Of a stretch of 64,000 bases of DNA, positions 17,348 through 25,065 are shown in pieces. A program made the translations under genes and the position numbers. The DNA is from Microbacterium sp. Au-Mic1. GTDB taxonomy: Bacteria > Actinomycetota > Actinomycetes > Actinomycetales > Microbacteriaceae. The notes beneath the pieces were generated by a model that saw only the letters and a program-made list of their open reading frames with translations, did not search any database and was not told the origin of the DNA. The stretch spans positions 1 through 64,000 of the forward strand of contig NZ_JAJTTF010000010.1 in assembly GCF_021341785.1 (NCBI RefSeq). Reading direction: 5' to 3'. Every line of letters starts with the position of its first letter. Position 1 is the stretch's first letter.

Positions 17348-18517
17348 CTACTTCTTCACGTCCCCGGCGGTGCAGGTGGGCAGCGCCGCGACGTCTCCCC
17401 CGTCGGCGATGACCTTCAGCGCATCCAGCGACTGCTTCAGGTTGTCGGTGCGGACCACCGTGAGCCCGGACGGGACGTGTCCGTACACCTCGTCGCAGTT
17501 GGATCCCGGCGCGAGGAAGTAGTCCGCGCCCGCCGCGCGGGCGCCGTACAGCTTCTGTCGGATGCCGCCGATCGGGCCGACCGTGCCGTCGCCGGTGATG
17601 GTGCCGGTGCCGGCGACCTGCTTGCCGCCGTTGAGGGCGCCCGGGGTGAGCGTGTCGATGATCCCCAGCGCGAACATCATGCCGGCGCTCGGGCCTCCCA
17701 CATTGTCCAGCTGCAGCTTCACGTCGATCGGGAAGTGATACTTCTGCTGCAGCGTGATGCCGAGCAGCCAGCGAGCGGTCCCGTTGTCGGTCTGCTTCTT
17801 CGGGGTGATCGAGACGTCCTGCTGCGTGCCGTCGCGCTCGATCGTCAGCGCGATCGGGGAGCCGCCGGACTGCTGGATCTCGGCGCGCATCGCGTCCGTG
17901 TCCGCGGGGTTCGCCCCGTTCACCGCGATCACGGTGTCGCCGGCCTCGAGGATCCCGTGCGCGGCGCCGTCGGCGGTGACGGACGCCACCTGGATCGTGA
18001 CCGGCACGTCATGACCGAGCTCGCGGAGGGCTGCGGCGGTCGCCTCCTGCTGGGAGTCGACCATCATCAACTGGTTCGCCTGGTCGCGCTGCGTCGTGGT
18101 GACACCCTGCGGGAACACCGAATCGACCGGCACGACGGCCTTGGAGGGATCGAACCAGGCGAGCACGAGCTGCATCCAGGACGGCGGGTTCTCTCGATTG
18201 CCCACGACCTGCACCGTGGTGAGATCCAGCGCGCCCTTGGTCGGATGGGTCTCGGCGCCCGTGACTGAGATCAGCGGCACGGCCTTGCCCTTCGCGTCCT
18301 TGACCTCGCCGAGCGTGTTGAAGACGGGTCCCGGCTGCTCGATCACGTAGGGCAGCGGGAGGAAGGTCAGCACGAGCAGCGCGACGAGTGACGCGATGAA
18401 CGCGATCAGCCCGATCCTGGTGCCCCGGGATGCGCGCCGCGCCACGCGGATCGCGACCGCGTCGGACTCTTCCGGTCCGGTCTGCTCGGGACCGCTCGAC
18501 GCGGGACTGATCGTCAC
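17348..18517 (-). CDS. PDZ domain-containing Lon-like (S16) serine protease, YlbL type
   Basis: 389 residues. A Pro/Glu-rich N terminus, one transmembrane helix (~residues 35-55, IGLIAFIASLVALLVLTFLP), a PDZ domain near 190-250 (GILEAGDTVIAVNG) and a C-terminal S16 domain. The catalytic Ser is in GGPSAGMMFALG and the Lys in GGIRQKLYGARAAG, matching the Lon Ser-Lys dyad. No AAA domain is present, as expected for the YlbL family. It is a membrane-anchored, outward-facing protease. The GTG at 18517 has GGAGG just upstream. Divergent from the zinc-metalloprotease-like gene. Confidence 0.92.
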   Translation of the reverse strand: MTISPASSGPEQTGPEESDAVAIRVARRASRGTRIGLIAFIASLVALLVLTFLPLPYVIEQPGPVFNTLGEVKDAKGKAVPLISVTGAETHPTKGALDLTTVQVVGNRENPPSWMQLVLAWFDPSKAVVPVDSVFPQGVTTTQRDQANQLMMVDSQQEATAAALRELGHDVPVTIQVASVTADGAAHGILEAGDTVIAVNGANPADTDAMRAEIQQSGGSPIALTIERDGTQQDVSITPKKQTDNGTARWLLGITLQQKYHFPIDVKLQLDNVGGPSAGMMFALGIIDTLTPGALNGGKQVAGTGTITGDGTVGPIGGIRQKLYGARAAGADYFLAPGSNCDEVYGHVPSGLTVVRTDNLKQSLDALKVIADGGDVAALPTCTAGDVKK

Positions 18518-18650
18518 AGGGCCTCCAGGCCGGGGTATCGGATGCTCGTTCGCGAGCGGCGTACAGCTGAGCGGTCCGTTCCCGGCGCATCCTGTGGTGG
18601 TGCAACTAGCGTAGTCAGCACGGGCTATACACGTGCTGAGAGGGCTTCCG

Positions 18651-20096
18651 ATGGCTGAGAACGACCCGAACCCCGACGACTTCATGGAGATGCTGCGCCG
18701 CATGCTCGGCGGATCGGCGGAGGGCTTCGATCTGAGTGCCCTGCAGGGCATGGAGGGGCTGAACCTCGACCCCGCCATGATGCAGCAGATGATGCAGCAG
18801 ATGCAGAACGCCATGAGCAGCGACCCGTGGGAGACCACGCTGCGCCAGGCCCTGCACATCGCCAACCGCGACGGACAGGGCATCGACGCGGGCTCCCGCT
18901 CGTCCATCGCCGACGCCTTCGCCCTCGCGGATCTCTGGGTGGGCGAGGCGACCACGATCTCCGAGCTCGGCTCCGCCCCGCGGGCGCTCACACGCGGCGA
19001 GTGGGTCGAGCAAACCCTGCCGGTGTGGAAGGAGGTCGCCGCCCCTGTGTCCACGAGCATCGCCGACGCACTGATGAGCGCCCTCGAAGGGCAGACTCCC
19101 GAGGACATGCAGGGCATGGTGCAGGGCGCCGGGCGCCTGATGCGCGGAATCGGCAGCTCGGTGTTCGCGATGCAGTTCGGCCATGTGCTCGGCAACCTCT
19201 CGCTCGAGGTGGTCTCCGGCGGCGATGTGGGCATCCCCGTGCTGCCGGCCGGCACCGCGGCCGTCATCCCGCAGAACCTCGCCGCGTTCGGCGAAGGGCT
19301 CGAGATCCCCGAGGACCAGATCGCCCTGTACCTGGCAGCCCGGGAGATCGCGTACGCGCGGCTGTACCGGCACGCGCGCTGGCTGCATCTGCACGTGATG
19401 ACCCAGATCACCGAGTTCGCGAAGGGCGTGACGGTCGACGTCGACAAGCTCGAGGACGTCGCGGGCCGGCTGGATCCATCGAACCCCGAGGAGCTCCGCG
19501 AGGCGATCGAGGGCGGCGCCCTCCTGCCCGAGCTGTCGGACGTGCAGCGCGAGGCGCTGGAGCGCCTGGAGAACCTCATCGCGACGATCGACGGATGGGT
19601 CGACGTGGTCACCACGCAGGCCACCTCTCGGCTGCCCGACAGCGTGCGGATCGCCGAGGCGGCGCGTCGCCGCCGTGCCGCGGGGGGGCCCGCCGAGGAC
19701 GCGCTGGGCGCCCTGGTCGGGTTGAAGATCCGCCCGCGCCGGCTGCGCGAGGCCGCCGCGATGTGGCGCGCCGTCACCGAGGCGGTCGGCGTGGAGGCCC
19801 GCGATGCCCTGTGGGACTACCCCGACCTGATGCCGGACGCCTCCGACATCGACGACCCGGCCGCGCTCGTCGCGCGGCTGCAGGCGCGTGCCCGCGGTGA
19901 GCAGCCAGCGCCCGACGAGATGGACGAGGCCCTCGAGCGGCTGCTCAGCGGCGACGACTTCGGCGGGCCGGCCGACGCGGACGGTCCTGCGGAGGAAGGT
20001 CCTGCTGCGGAAGGTTCCGCCGACGAAGGTCCGGACGACGGCGGCACGGGCGACGCCGGCGGATCCGGCGACGGGTCCGGCGAGAAGCCGGTCTGA
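18651..20096 (+). CDS. Zinc-dependent metalloprotease-like protein (zincin_2 family)
   Basis: 481 residues. The N terminus has a Met/Gln-rich stretch (MMQQMMQQMQNAM). The conserved core runs ~80-400 with GRLMRGIGSSVFAMQFGHVLG, a helix AREIAYARLYRHARWLHLHV carrying the His pattern of this putative zincin family, and LEDVAGRLDPSNPEELREAIEGG. The last ~90 residues are acidic, Gly-rich and likely disordered. It corresponds in order to mycobacterial Rv3195, next to the PDZ protease. Proteolytic activity is assigned by family and not proven. ATG at 18651 with GAGAGGG upstream; a TATACA -10-like element lies at 18626. Confidence 0.85.
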   Translation: MAENDPNPDDFMEMLRRMLGGSAEGFDLSALQGMEGLNLDPAMMQQMMQQMQNAMSSDPWETTLRQALHIANRDGQGIDAGSRSSIADAFALADLWVGEATTISELGSAPRALTRGEWVEQTLPVWKEVAAPVSTSIADALMSALEGQTPEDMQGMVQGAGRLMRGIGSSVFAMQFGHVLGNLSLEVVSGGDVGIPVLPAGTAAVIPQNLAAFGEGLEIPEDQIALYLAAREIAYARLYRHARWLHLHVMTQITEFAKGVTVDVDKLEDVAGRLDPSNPEELREAIEGGALLPELSDVQREALERLENLIATIDGWVDVVTTQATSRLPDSVRIAEAARRRRAAGGPAEDALGALVGLKIRPRRLREAAAMWRAVTEAVGVEARDALWDYPDLMPDASDIDDPAALVARLQARARGEQPAPDEMDEALERLLSGDDFGGPADADGPAEEGPAAEGSADEGPDDGGTGDAGGSGDGSGEKPV

Positions 20097-20161
20097 CCGA
20101 GTTCTCCACCGATTCCGCATCGCGCTCCCGCTCGGGGCGCGGATCCGGTCATGATCGGGGC

Positions 20162-21001
20162 ATGTCCACGATCCGACTCGATCCCGCGCACCCGGTGCTG
20201 TGGCGCGACGCCGACACCGTGCAGCTCGGCGTCGACCAGGCGCTGACGCTGCCCGTGGACGCGCCCTGGATCCCCCGTATGCTGCAGGAGCTCGCACACG
20301 GGATCCCCGCTCGCGCCTTCGAGGTCGTCGCCCACGGGGTCGGGGCCCCGTTGCCCGCCGCCCGCAGACTGCGCGCTCAGTTGGATCCGGTGCTCATGGA
20401 GGTCGTCCCCCGCTCCGCGGTGCGACTGATGCCTTCTCCGGTCGTCGGCGCCCGCACTCTGCTGCGCTTCGAGGAGGCGCTCGCAGATGCCGGCGTCGAT
20501 GTCGTGGATGACGCGGAGTCGGTGACGGTGGTCGTCCGGCACGGCGCGGTGCCTGCAAGGGACGTCGCGGCGCTGCTGGCCGAGGACCGGCCGCATCTGC
20601 CGCTGGCCTTCGACGCGGGAGGATCGACGGTCGGGCCTCTCGTGCTGCCGGGACGGACGCCGTGTCTGTCCTGCCGCGACTCGCACGACCGCGAGCGGGA
20701 TCCGGCCTGGGCGGCACTGCATGTCCAGCTGCTCGAGCGGGATCCGGGCCGGGTCGCGCTCGGCTCGATCGCGACCGCCGCGGAGGCGATCGCGGATCTG
20801 CTCCGCACCAGAGCCGAGGCGGTGCGGGACGGCTCGGGTCGGCAGATCCGGATCACCCGCGACGGGCGCCGATCATCGCGGACGGCGGGATTTCACGCAG
20901 ACTGCCTCTGCCGATCTCCGCAAGGAAGCGCGACGGCCGCCGCCCCGCACGATCAGCGTCCCTCGACCAGGTCATCGTCAGCGCTCGCGCGGCCCGCGTG
21001 A
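20162..21001 (+). CDS. ThiF-like / cyclodehydratase-like zinc-binding protein lacking the adenylation core
   Basis: 279 residues. An N-terminal ~160 residues with no GxGxxG nucleotide loop are followed by GRTPCLSCRDSHDRERDP (Cys168, Cys171) and a C-terminal FHADCLCR (Cys248, Cys250). The CxxC...CxC set is the zinc site of HesA/MoeB/ThiF and of the ThiF-like leader-binding subunits of azoline-forming cyclodehydratases. No partner YcaO or precursor peptide is nearby. It corresponds in order to the gene following Rv3195 in mycobacteria, so it may be a conserved housekeeping protein. The last ~149 nt overlap the 3' end of the convergent uvrD-like gene. A CATGAT -10-like box lies 6 nt before the ATG. 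Confidence 0.75.
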   Translation: MSTIRLDPAHPVLWRDADTVQLGVDQALTLPVDAPWIPRMLQELAHGIPARAFEVVAHGVGAPLPAARRLRAQLDPVLMEVVPRSAVRLMPSPVVGARTLLRFEEALADAGVDVVDDAESVTVVVRHGAVPARDVAALLAEDRPHLPLAFDAGGSTVGPLVLPGRTPCLSCRDSHDRERDPAWAALHVQLLERDPGRVALGSIATAAEAIADLLRTRAEAVRDGSGRQIRITRDGRRSSRTAGFHADCLCRSPQGSATAAAPHDQRPSTRSSSALARPA

Positions 21002-22580
21002 CCCCGACGTACGCGAGCCTGCGCTCCTCGTCGATCGCGTCGAAGCCCGTCGCGTAGGAGATCGGCAGCAGTCCCTCCGAGCAGCCCACGAGATACACGT
21101 GCGGCCATTCCAGGCCCTTCGCGGCGTGCAGTGTCGACAGGGTCACCGTCCGCAGCACGGGCTCGTGCTGATCCTTCGCCCGGGCGAAGAGATCGTCGGC
21201 GAAGCCACGCATGGTGGTGCCGGTCGGAGCGTCCTCCGCGAGGCGCAGCACGGCGCGGCGGGCCTCCCAGGCGTCGCGCAGTGCTCCGCCGGCCTCGGGC
21301 GGATCGTCGGTGTAGCCGAGACCGCGCAGCACATCGCGCACGGCCCCGAGGAACGAGTGCTGCTGCGGCGCGACGGCGGCGGCGCGCAGGGCCTGCACGG
21401 CCTGGCGCACCTCGGGCAGGTCGAAGAAGCGCTTCCCGCCGAGCACCGTGGCGGCGACCCCGGCCGCGGCGAGCGCCTGCAGCAGCGCCCCGGACTGCGA
21501 GTGGGCACGGTAGAGCACCGCGATCTCCTCGGGCGGGACGCCGTCGGCGATGCGCGCGGCGATCGCCGAGGCGACGCCGCGGGCCTCCTCGGCATCGTCG
21601 TCGAACGCGACCACGACCGGATCCGGAACGCTGATGGCCGGAGGATCGGCAGACGCCGGGGCTGCGGCCGGCACGAGCTCGAGCGCCCCGGGACGCCCCT
21701 TCATGAGCGCGTTCGCGACGCCGAGCACTCCTGCTGCGGAACGGTAGTTTGTCTCCAGCCGCACCACGGTGGCATCGACGTGGCGGCGCTCGAAGTCGAG
21801 CAGGTAGTGCTGGTCGGCGCCCGCGAAGGAGTAGATGGTCTGCGAGGCGTCGCCGACCACGCACAGGTCCCCGCGGTCGCCGACCCACAGTTCGAGCAGT
21901 CGGTGCTGCAGCGGCGAGACGTCCTGGAACTCGTCGACGGTGAAGTGCCGGTACTGCTCGTGCACCGCGGCGGCGACCCGGGGTTCGGCCTCGAGCATGC
22001 CCGCGCATGCGAGCAGCACGTCCTCGAAGTCGAGCTGATGCCGGTCGTCCTTGAGCGTCTCGTAGGCACGGGAGAGCTCGGCCACCTGGTTCTCGTCGAA
22101 CCGTCCGACGGACCGTCCGCGCTGCGCCGCCTCCTCGATGGACAGCATCGAGACCTTGCGCCACTCGATCGCCGATGCCAGATCGCGCAGCGTGGCGGTG
22201 TCGGGTCGCAGGCGCAGCATGTCCGCGGCCTGGGCGAGCAGGCGCACCTTGTTGTCCACGATCGCGGGGGCCGGGACGCCGGCCAGCTGCGGCCAGAAGA
22301 AGCCGAGCTGCGACAGGGCCGCGGCGTGGAAGGTGCGCGCGGCGACGCCCTGCACGCTGAGCGCCCGCAGCCGACCGCGCAGCTCCCCCGCCGCTTTCGC
22401 GGTGAACGTCACGGCCATGACGCGCGACGGCGTGTAGGCACCGGTCTCGACACCGTGCGCGATGCGATGCGTGATCACGCGGGTCTTGCCGGTGCCCGCA
22501 CCCGCGAGGACCGCAACCGGGCCGCGCAGCACCGAGGCGGCCTCGCGCTGACGTTCGTCGAGGCCGTCGAGGGCGCTCAC
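20853..22580 (-). CDS. UvrD/Rep-family ATP-dependent DNA helicase (UvrD2-like, short form)
   Basis: 575 residues, superfamily 1A. Walker A GAGTGKT (residues ~27-33), VDEFQDV (motif II), GDASQTIYSFAGAD (III), LETNYRS (IV), LSTLHAAKGLEW (V) and EERRLAYVGVTRA (VI). Gene order next to nudC matches mycobacterial uvrD2, but the protein ends ~45 residues after motif VI. The HRDC domain and tetracysteine tail of the mycobacterial enzyme are absent. The GTG start overlaps the nudC stop by 4 nt (GTGA), so the two are coupled. It unwinds DNA 3'-5' in repair. Its 3' end overlaps the convergent ThiF-like gene. Confidence 0.93.
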   Translation of the reverse strand: MSALDGLDERQREAASVLRGPVAVLAGAGTGKTRVITHRIAHGVETGAYTPSRVMAVTFTAKAAGELRGRLRALSVQGVAARTFHAAALSQLGFFWPQLAGVPAPAIVDNKVRLLAQAADMLRLRPDTATLRDLASAIEWRKVSMLSIEEAAQRGRSVGRFDENQVAELSRAYETLKDDRHQLDFEDVLLACAGMLEAEPRVAAAVHEQYRHFTVDEFQDVSPLQHRLLELWVGDRGDLCVVGDASQTIYSFAGADQHYLLDFERRHVDATVVRLETNYRSAAGVLGVANALMKGRPGALELVPAAAPASADPPAISVPDPVVVAFDDDAEEARGVASAIAARIADGVPPEEIAVLYRAHSQSGALLQALAAAGVAATVLGGKRFFDLPEVRQAVQALRAAAVAPQQHSFLGAVRDVLRGLGYTDDPPEAGGALRDAWEARRAVLRLAEDAPTGTTMRGFADDLFARAKDQHEPVLRTVTLSTLHAAKGLEWPHVYLVGCSEGLLPISYATGFDAIDEERRLAYVGVTRAARALTMTWSRDADRAGRRPSRFLAEIGRGSLREIPPSAMIGARRG

Positions 22581-23545
22581 CGCCGGAGCCAGTCGACGAT
22601 GAGACGGTGCGCGATCGAGGCCGCGCCGGGCAGCCCCACGGGACCGTTCCCGTCCAGAGCGGATGCGACCTCGGCGCGGGTGAGCCAGCGCACGTCGATG
22701 ATCTCCTCGCCGTCCCCCTGCACGTCCTCCTCGTCGACGGCGGTGGCGTGGAAGCCGACCATGAGCGAGCGAGGGAAAGGCCAGGGCTGGGAGGAGAAGT
22801 ACGCCACATCGCGCACGCGCACGCCCGCCTCCTCGAACAGCTCGCGGTGCACCGTGGTCTCGAGCGACTCCCCCGCCTCGACGAAGCCCGCGAAGCAGGA
22901 GTAGAAGCGTCCCTTCCACTGCGCGTTGGCGCCGAGCAGAAGCCGTTCGCCGTCGGCGCTCTGCACGGCCACGATCACCGCGGGGTCGGTGCGCGGAAAA
23001 TGCTCGCGCCCGCACGAGGGGCAGTGCCGGGACCAGCCGCTCTGCCGCAGCTCGGCGGCGCTTCCGCAGGCCGGACAGAATCCGGCATCGCGCAGCCACC
23101 CGGCCAGGGCGATCGCGGCGACGATCAGCTCGCCGTCGGCGGCGTCCACTTCGGGAAGCGCTTCGCGCAGGTCGCTCCAGCGCGGCGCCCAGGATGCCTC
23201 CGCATCGGTGTCGTCCTCCGGGTCCTGCACCGCGAGGAGCAGGCCGGATCCGTCGGCACGTCGTCCCAGGAGCGCCCAGTCCCGGGTGCGGGCGAGGACG
23301 GAGTCATTCGCGGAGAGGACGATGAGGCCATCCCCCAGGGGAACGCGGCGCTCGCGCACGACCAGGACCCCGGTGCGCGCGTCGGCGCGCAGCCGGTCGA
23401 TCGTCCGCGGGTCGTCGCGCCACTCCGCCGCTCTATCGAGCGCCGCACCCTCGGGGGCGCCTCCGTCGAGCGCTGCGCCCTCCCCGGCTGCTCCTCCGAC
23501 GTGCGGTTCGGCGTCGGCGTTCGGTTCGGGGACGGTCTCCGGCAC
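22577..23545 (-). CDS. nudC: NAD(+) diphosphatase / deNADding NUDIX hydrolase
   Basis: 322 residues with the chosen start. An N-terminal NudC domain, a four-cysteine zinc ribbon (CPACG ... CPSCG, ~190-215), then PRTDPAVIVAV and the Nudix box GFVEAGESLETTVHRELFEE, then the NudC-specific SQPWPFPRSLMVGF motif. It hydrolyses NAD(H) to NMN and AMP and can remove NAD caps from RNA. The GTG at 23545 is chosen for GGGGAG 8 nt upstream; longer in-frame starts at 23566 and 23626 exist, the last overlapping the divergent gene. Coupled to the helicase gene downstream. Confidence 0.92.
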   Translation of the reverse strand: MPETVPEPNADAEPHVGGAAGEGAALDGGAPEGAALDRAAEWRDDPRTIDRLRADARTGVLVVRERRVPLGDGLIVLSANDSVLARTRDWALLGRRADGSGLLLAVQDPEDDTDAEASWAPRWSDLREALPEVDAADGELIVAAIALAGWLRDAGFCPACGSAAELRQSGWSRHCPSCGREHFPRTDPAVIVAVQSADGERLLLGANAQWKGRFYSCFAGFVEAGESLETTVHRELFEEAGVRVRDVAYFSSQPWPFPRSLMVGFHATAVDEEDVQGDGEEIIDVRWLTRAEVASALDGNGPVGLPGAASIAHRLIVDWLRR

Positions 23546-23601
23546 GGTCTCGACTCCCCTTCTCACAGGCGTGGCGGGCCCTGTGCGGACGAGGCTCGAC
23601 C

Positions 23602-23607
23602 TACCCT
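23602..23607 (+). promoter_or_regulatory. -10 hexamer TACCCT for the kinase-like gene
   Basis: TACCCT ends 6 nt before the ATG at 23614. Confidence 0.45.
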
Positions 23608-23613
23608 GGTGAC

Positions 23614-25065
23614 ATGGCTCGCTCACCCTTCACTCTAGCCGCGGCCGTCACTGCGGCGGTGCCCGGAGCCGATGTCGTCGGCGCGCGCGCCCTGTCCTCC
23701 GGCGGCGACGGCCGTTTCGATTCGGCCGTGGCGACGCTCGCCGACGGCACGGAGGTGGTGATCCGCGCCTCCAACGACGACGAGACCGCCTCCGAACTCG
23801 CCAAGGAGAGCCTGGCGCTGCGCGCCCTCACCGCAGGCGCACGGTCGATGCTGCGCTTCGCCGCCCCCGAGCACCTCGGCGACGGGCGTGTCGGGGAGAC
23901 GCGTGCACTGGTCACGACTCTGCTGCCCGGCTTCCAGATCGACGCCGCCGACGTGCCCCCCGGACCCGGCGCCGCTGTCGCGATCGGCAAGGCCATCGCG
24001 GGCGTGCACGCCCTGCCCGCGTCCGTCGTCCGCAGCGCGGGACTCGCGGAGCGGACGGCCGCCGAGGCGCGCGACGAGGTGCGCCTGCTCATCGATCGCG
24101 CCGCGGCCACCGGCCGCGTCTCGGCACGTCTCACCGTGCGCTGGCGCGAGGCGGTCGACGCCGACGACCTGTGGCGCTTCGAGTCCGCCGTGACCCTGGG
24201 CGGCGCACATGCGGAATCGTTCGTGTTCGCGGACGACGACGAGCGCGGTCCCAGGGTCACCGGCATCGTCGGGTGGCATGCGCTGTCCATCGGCGACCCC
24301 GCCGTGGATCTCGCCTGGCTGACCCTCGCCGCCGACGCACGCTCCGACGTGCTGGACGCCTATGCGTCCGCGACGCTGCGCGCTCCCGATGCGGGTCTCG
24401 CCACGCGCGCCAGGCTGCTCGCCGAGCTCGAGCTCGCGCGCTGGCTCCTGCACGGGCATGACACGCATCGCACCGACATCGTCGACGACGCCGCACAGCT
24501 CCTGGATGCCCTCGCGGAGGGGATCCATGACGACCTCGCCCCGCGCGCGGGCGCCGGCGCCGGTGTGGACGAGGCGATGTCGGCTCTCGACCGGGTACCC
24601 GCCACCGGCGCGACTCGCATCGACACCTCCATGCAGACCGACACCTACGATGCGAGAGCGTTCGCCGGGATCTCGATGGACGACACCTCCGCCTTCGGTC
24701 CGCGCGGAGCCGAACGAGCGGAGGAGGACGAGGCCGACGGCACCTCCGGGACCGCCGAGAAGGACATCGAACCCGATGACGCCACGACGGACGGCACGTC
24801 CGGAGAGGACTTGACCGCGACGGGCCCGATCGAGGACCTGGATCCGAACGCGACCGAGGATCTCGGGGATCTGCGCGCGTCGCTCGCACCCACCGGCACC
24901 GCCTCGCGGGGATCCGCGGACGGGGACGACGAGGACCGCCGGGAACGGCCCGGCACACTGCTGCCGAGCGAGGGCGGCATCGCAGGCTCCGACTCCGACG
25001 TCGCGGAGGCTCACCGCGCGGCGCGGGCCGCGTTCCAGCGCTGGACCAGCGCCTCCTCCGAGTAG
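23614..25065 (+). CDS. APH-fold phosphotransferase-like protein, probable pseudokinase, with acidic tail
   Basis: 483 residues. Residues 1-300 follow the aminoglycoside/macrolide phosphotransferase fold: nucleotide lobe (VVIRASND), IAGVHALP and the helical lobe. The catalytic HGDxxxxN loop is replaced by LGGAHAESF (195-203). The metal-binding Asp of the following strand is replaced by Gly in GIVGWH (217-222), although the structural GDPAVDLAWL remains. Residues ~310-483 are a disordered Asp/Glu/Thr/Ser-rich tail. Phosphoryl transfer is therefore doubtful and a binding or scaffold role is more likely. Its last 55 nt overlap the end of the convergent adnB. Confidence 0.8.
   Translation: MARSPFTLAAAVTAAVPGADVVGARALSSGGDGRFDSAVATLADGTEVVIRASNDDETASELAKESLALRALTAGARSMLRFAAPEHLGDGRVGETRALVTTLLPGFQIDAADVPPGPGAAVAIGKAIAGVHALPASVVRSAGLAERTAAEARDEVRLLIDRAAATGRVSARLTVRWREAVDADDLWRFESAVTLGGAHAESFVFADDDERGPRVTGIVGWHALSIGDPAVDLAWLTLAADARSDVLDAYASATLRAPDAGLATRARLLAELELARWLLHGHDTHRTDIVDDAAQLLDALAEGIHDDLAPRAGAGAGVDEAMSALDRVPATGATRIDTSMQTDTYDARAFAGISMDDTSAFGPRGAERAEEDEADGTSGTAEKDIEPDDATTDGTSGEDLTATGPIEDLDPNATEDLGDLRASLAPTGTASRGSADGDDEDRRERPGTLLPSEGGIAGSDSDVAEAHRAARAAFQRWTSASSE

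Noticed and set aside
18518..19777. Long N-terminal extension of the PDZ/Lon-like protease on the minus strand
   Set aside because: It is antisense to the zincin-like gene and low-complexity; the GTG at 18517 with GGAGG gives the expected protein.
20162..21001. Thiazole/oxazole-modified peptide biosynthesis cluster
   Set aside because: Only the ThiF-like zinc protein is present; no YcaO, dehydrogenase or precursor peptide is adjacent, so a RiPP cluster is not supported.
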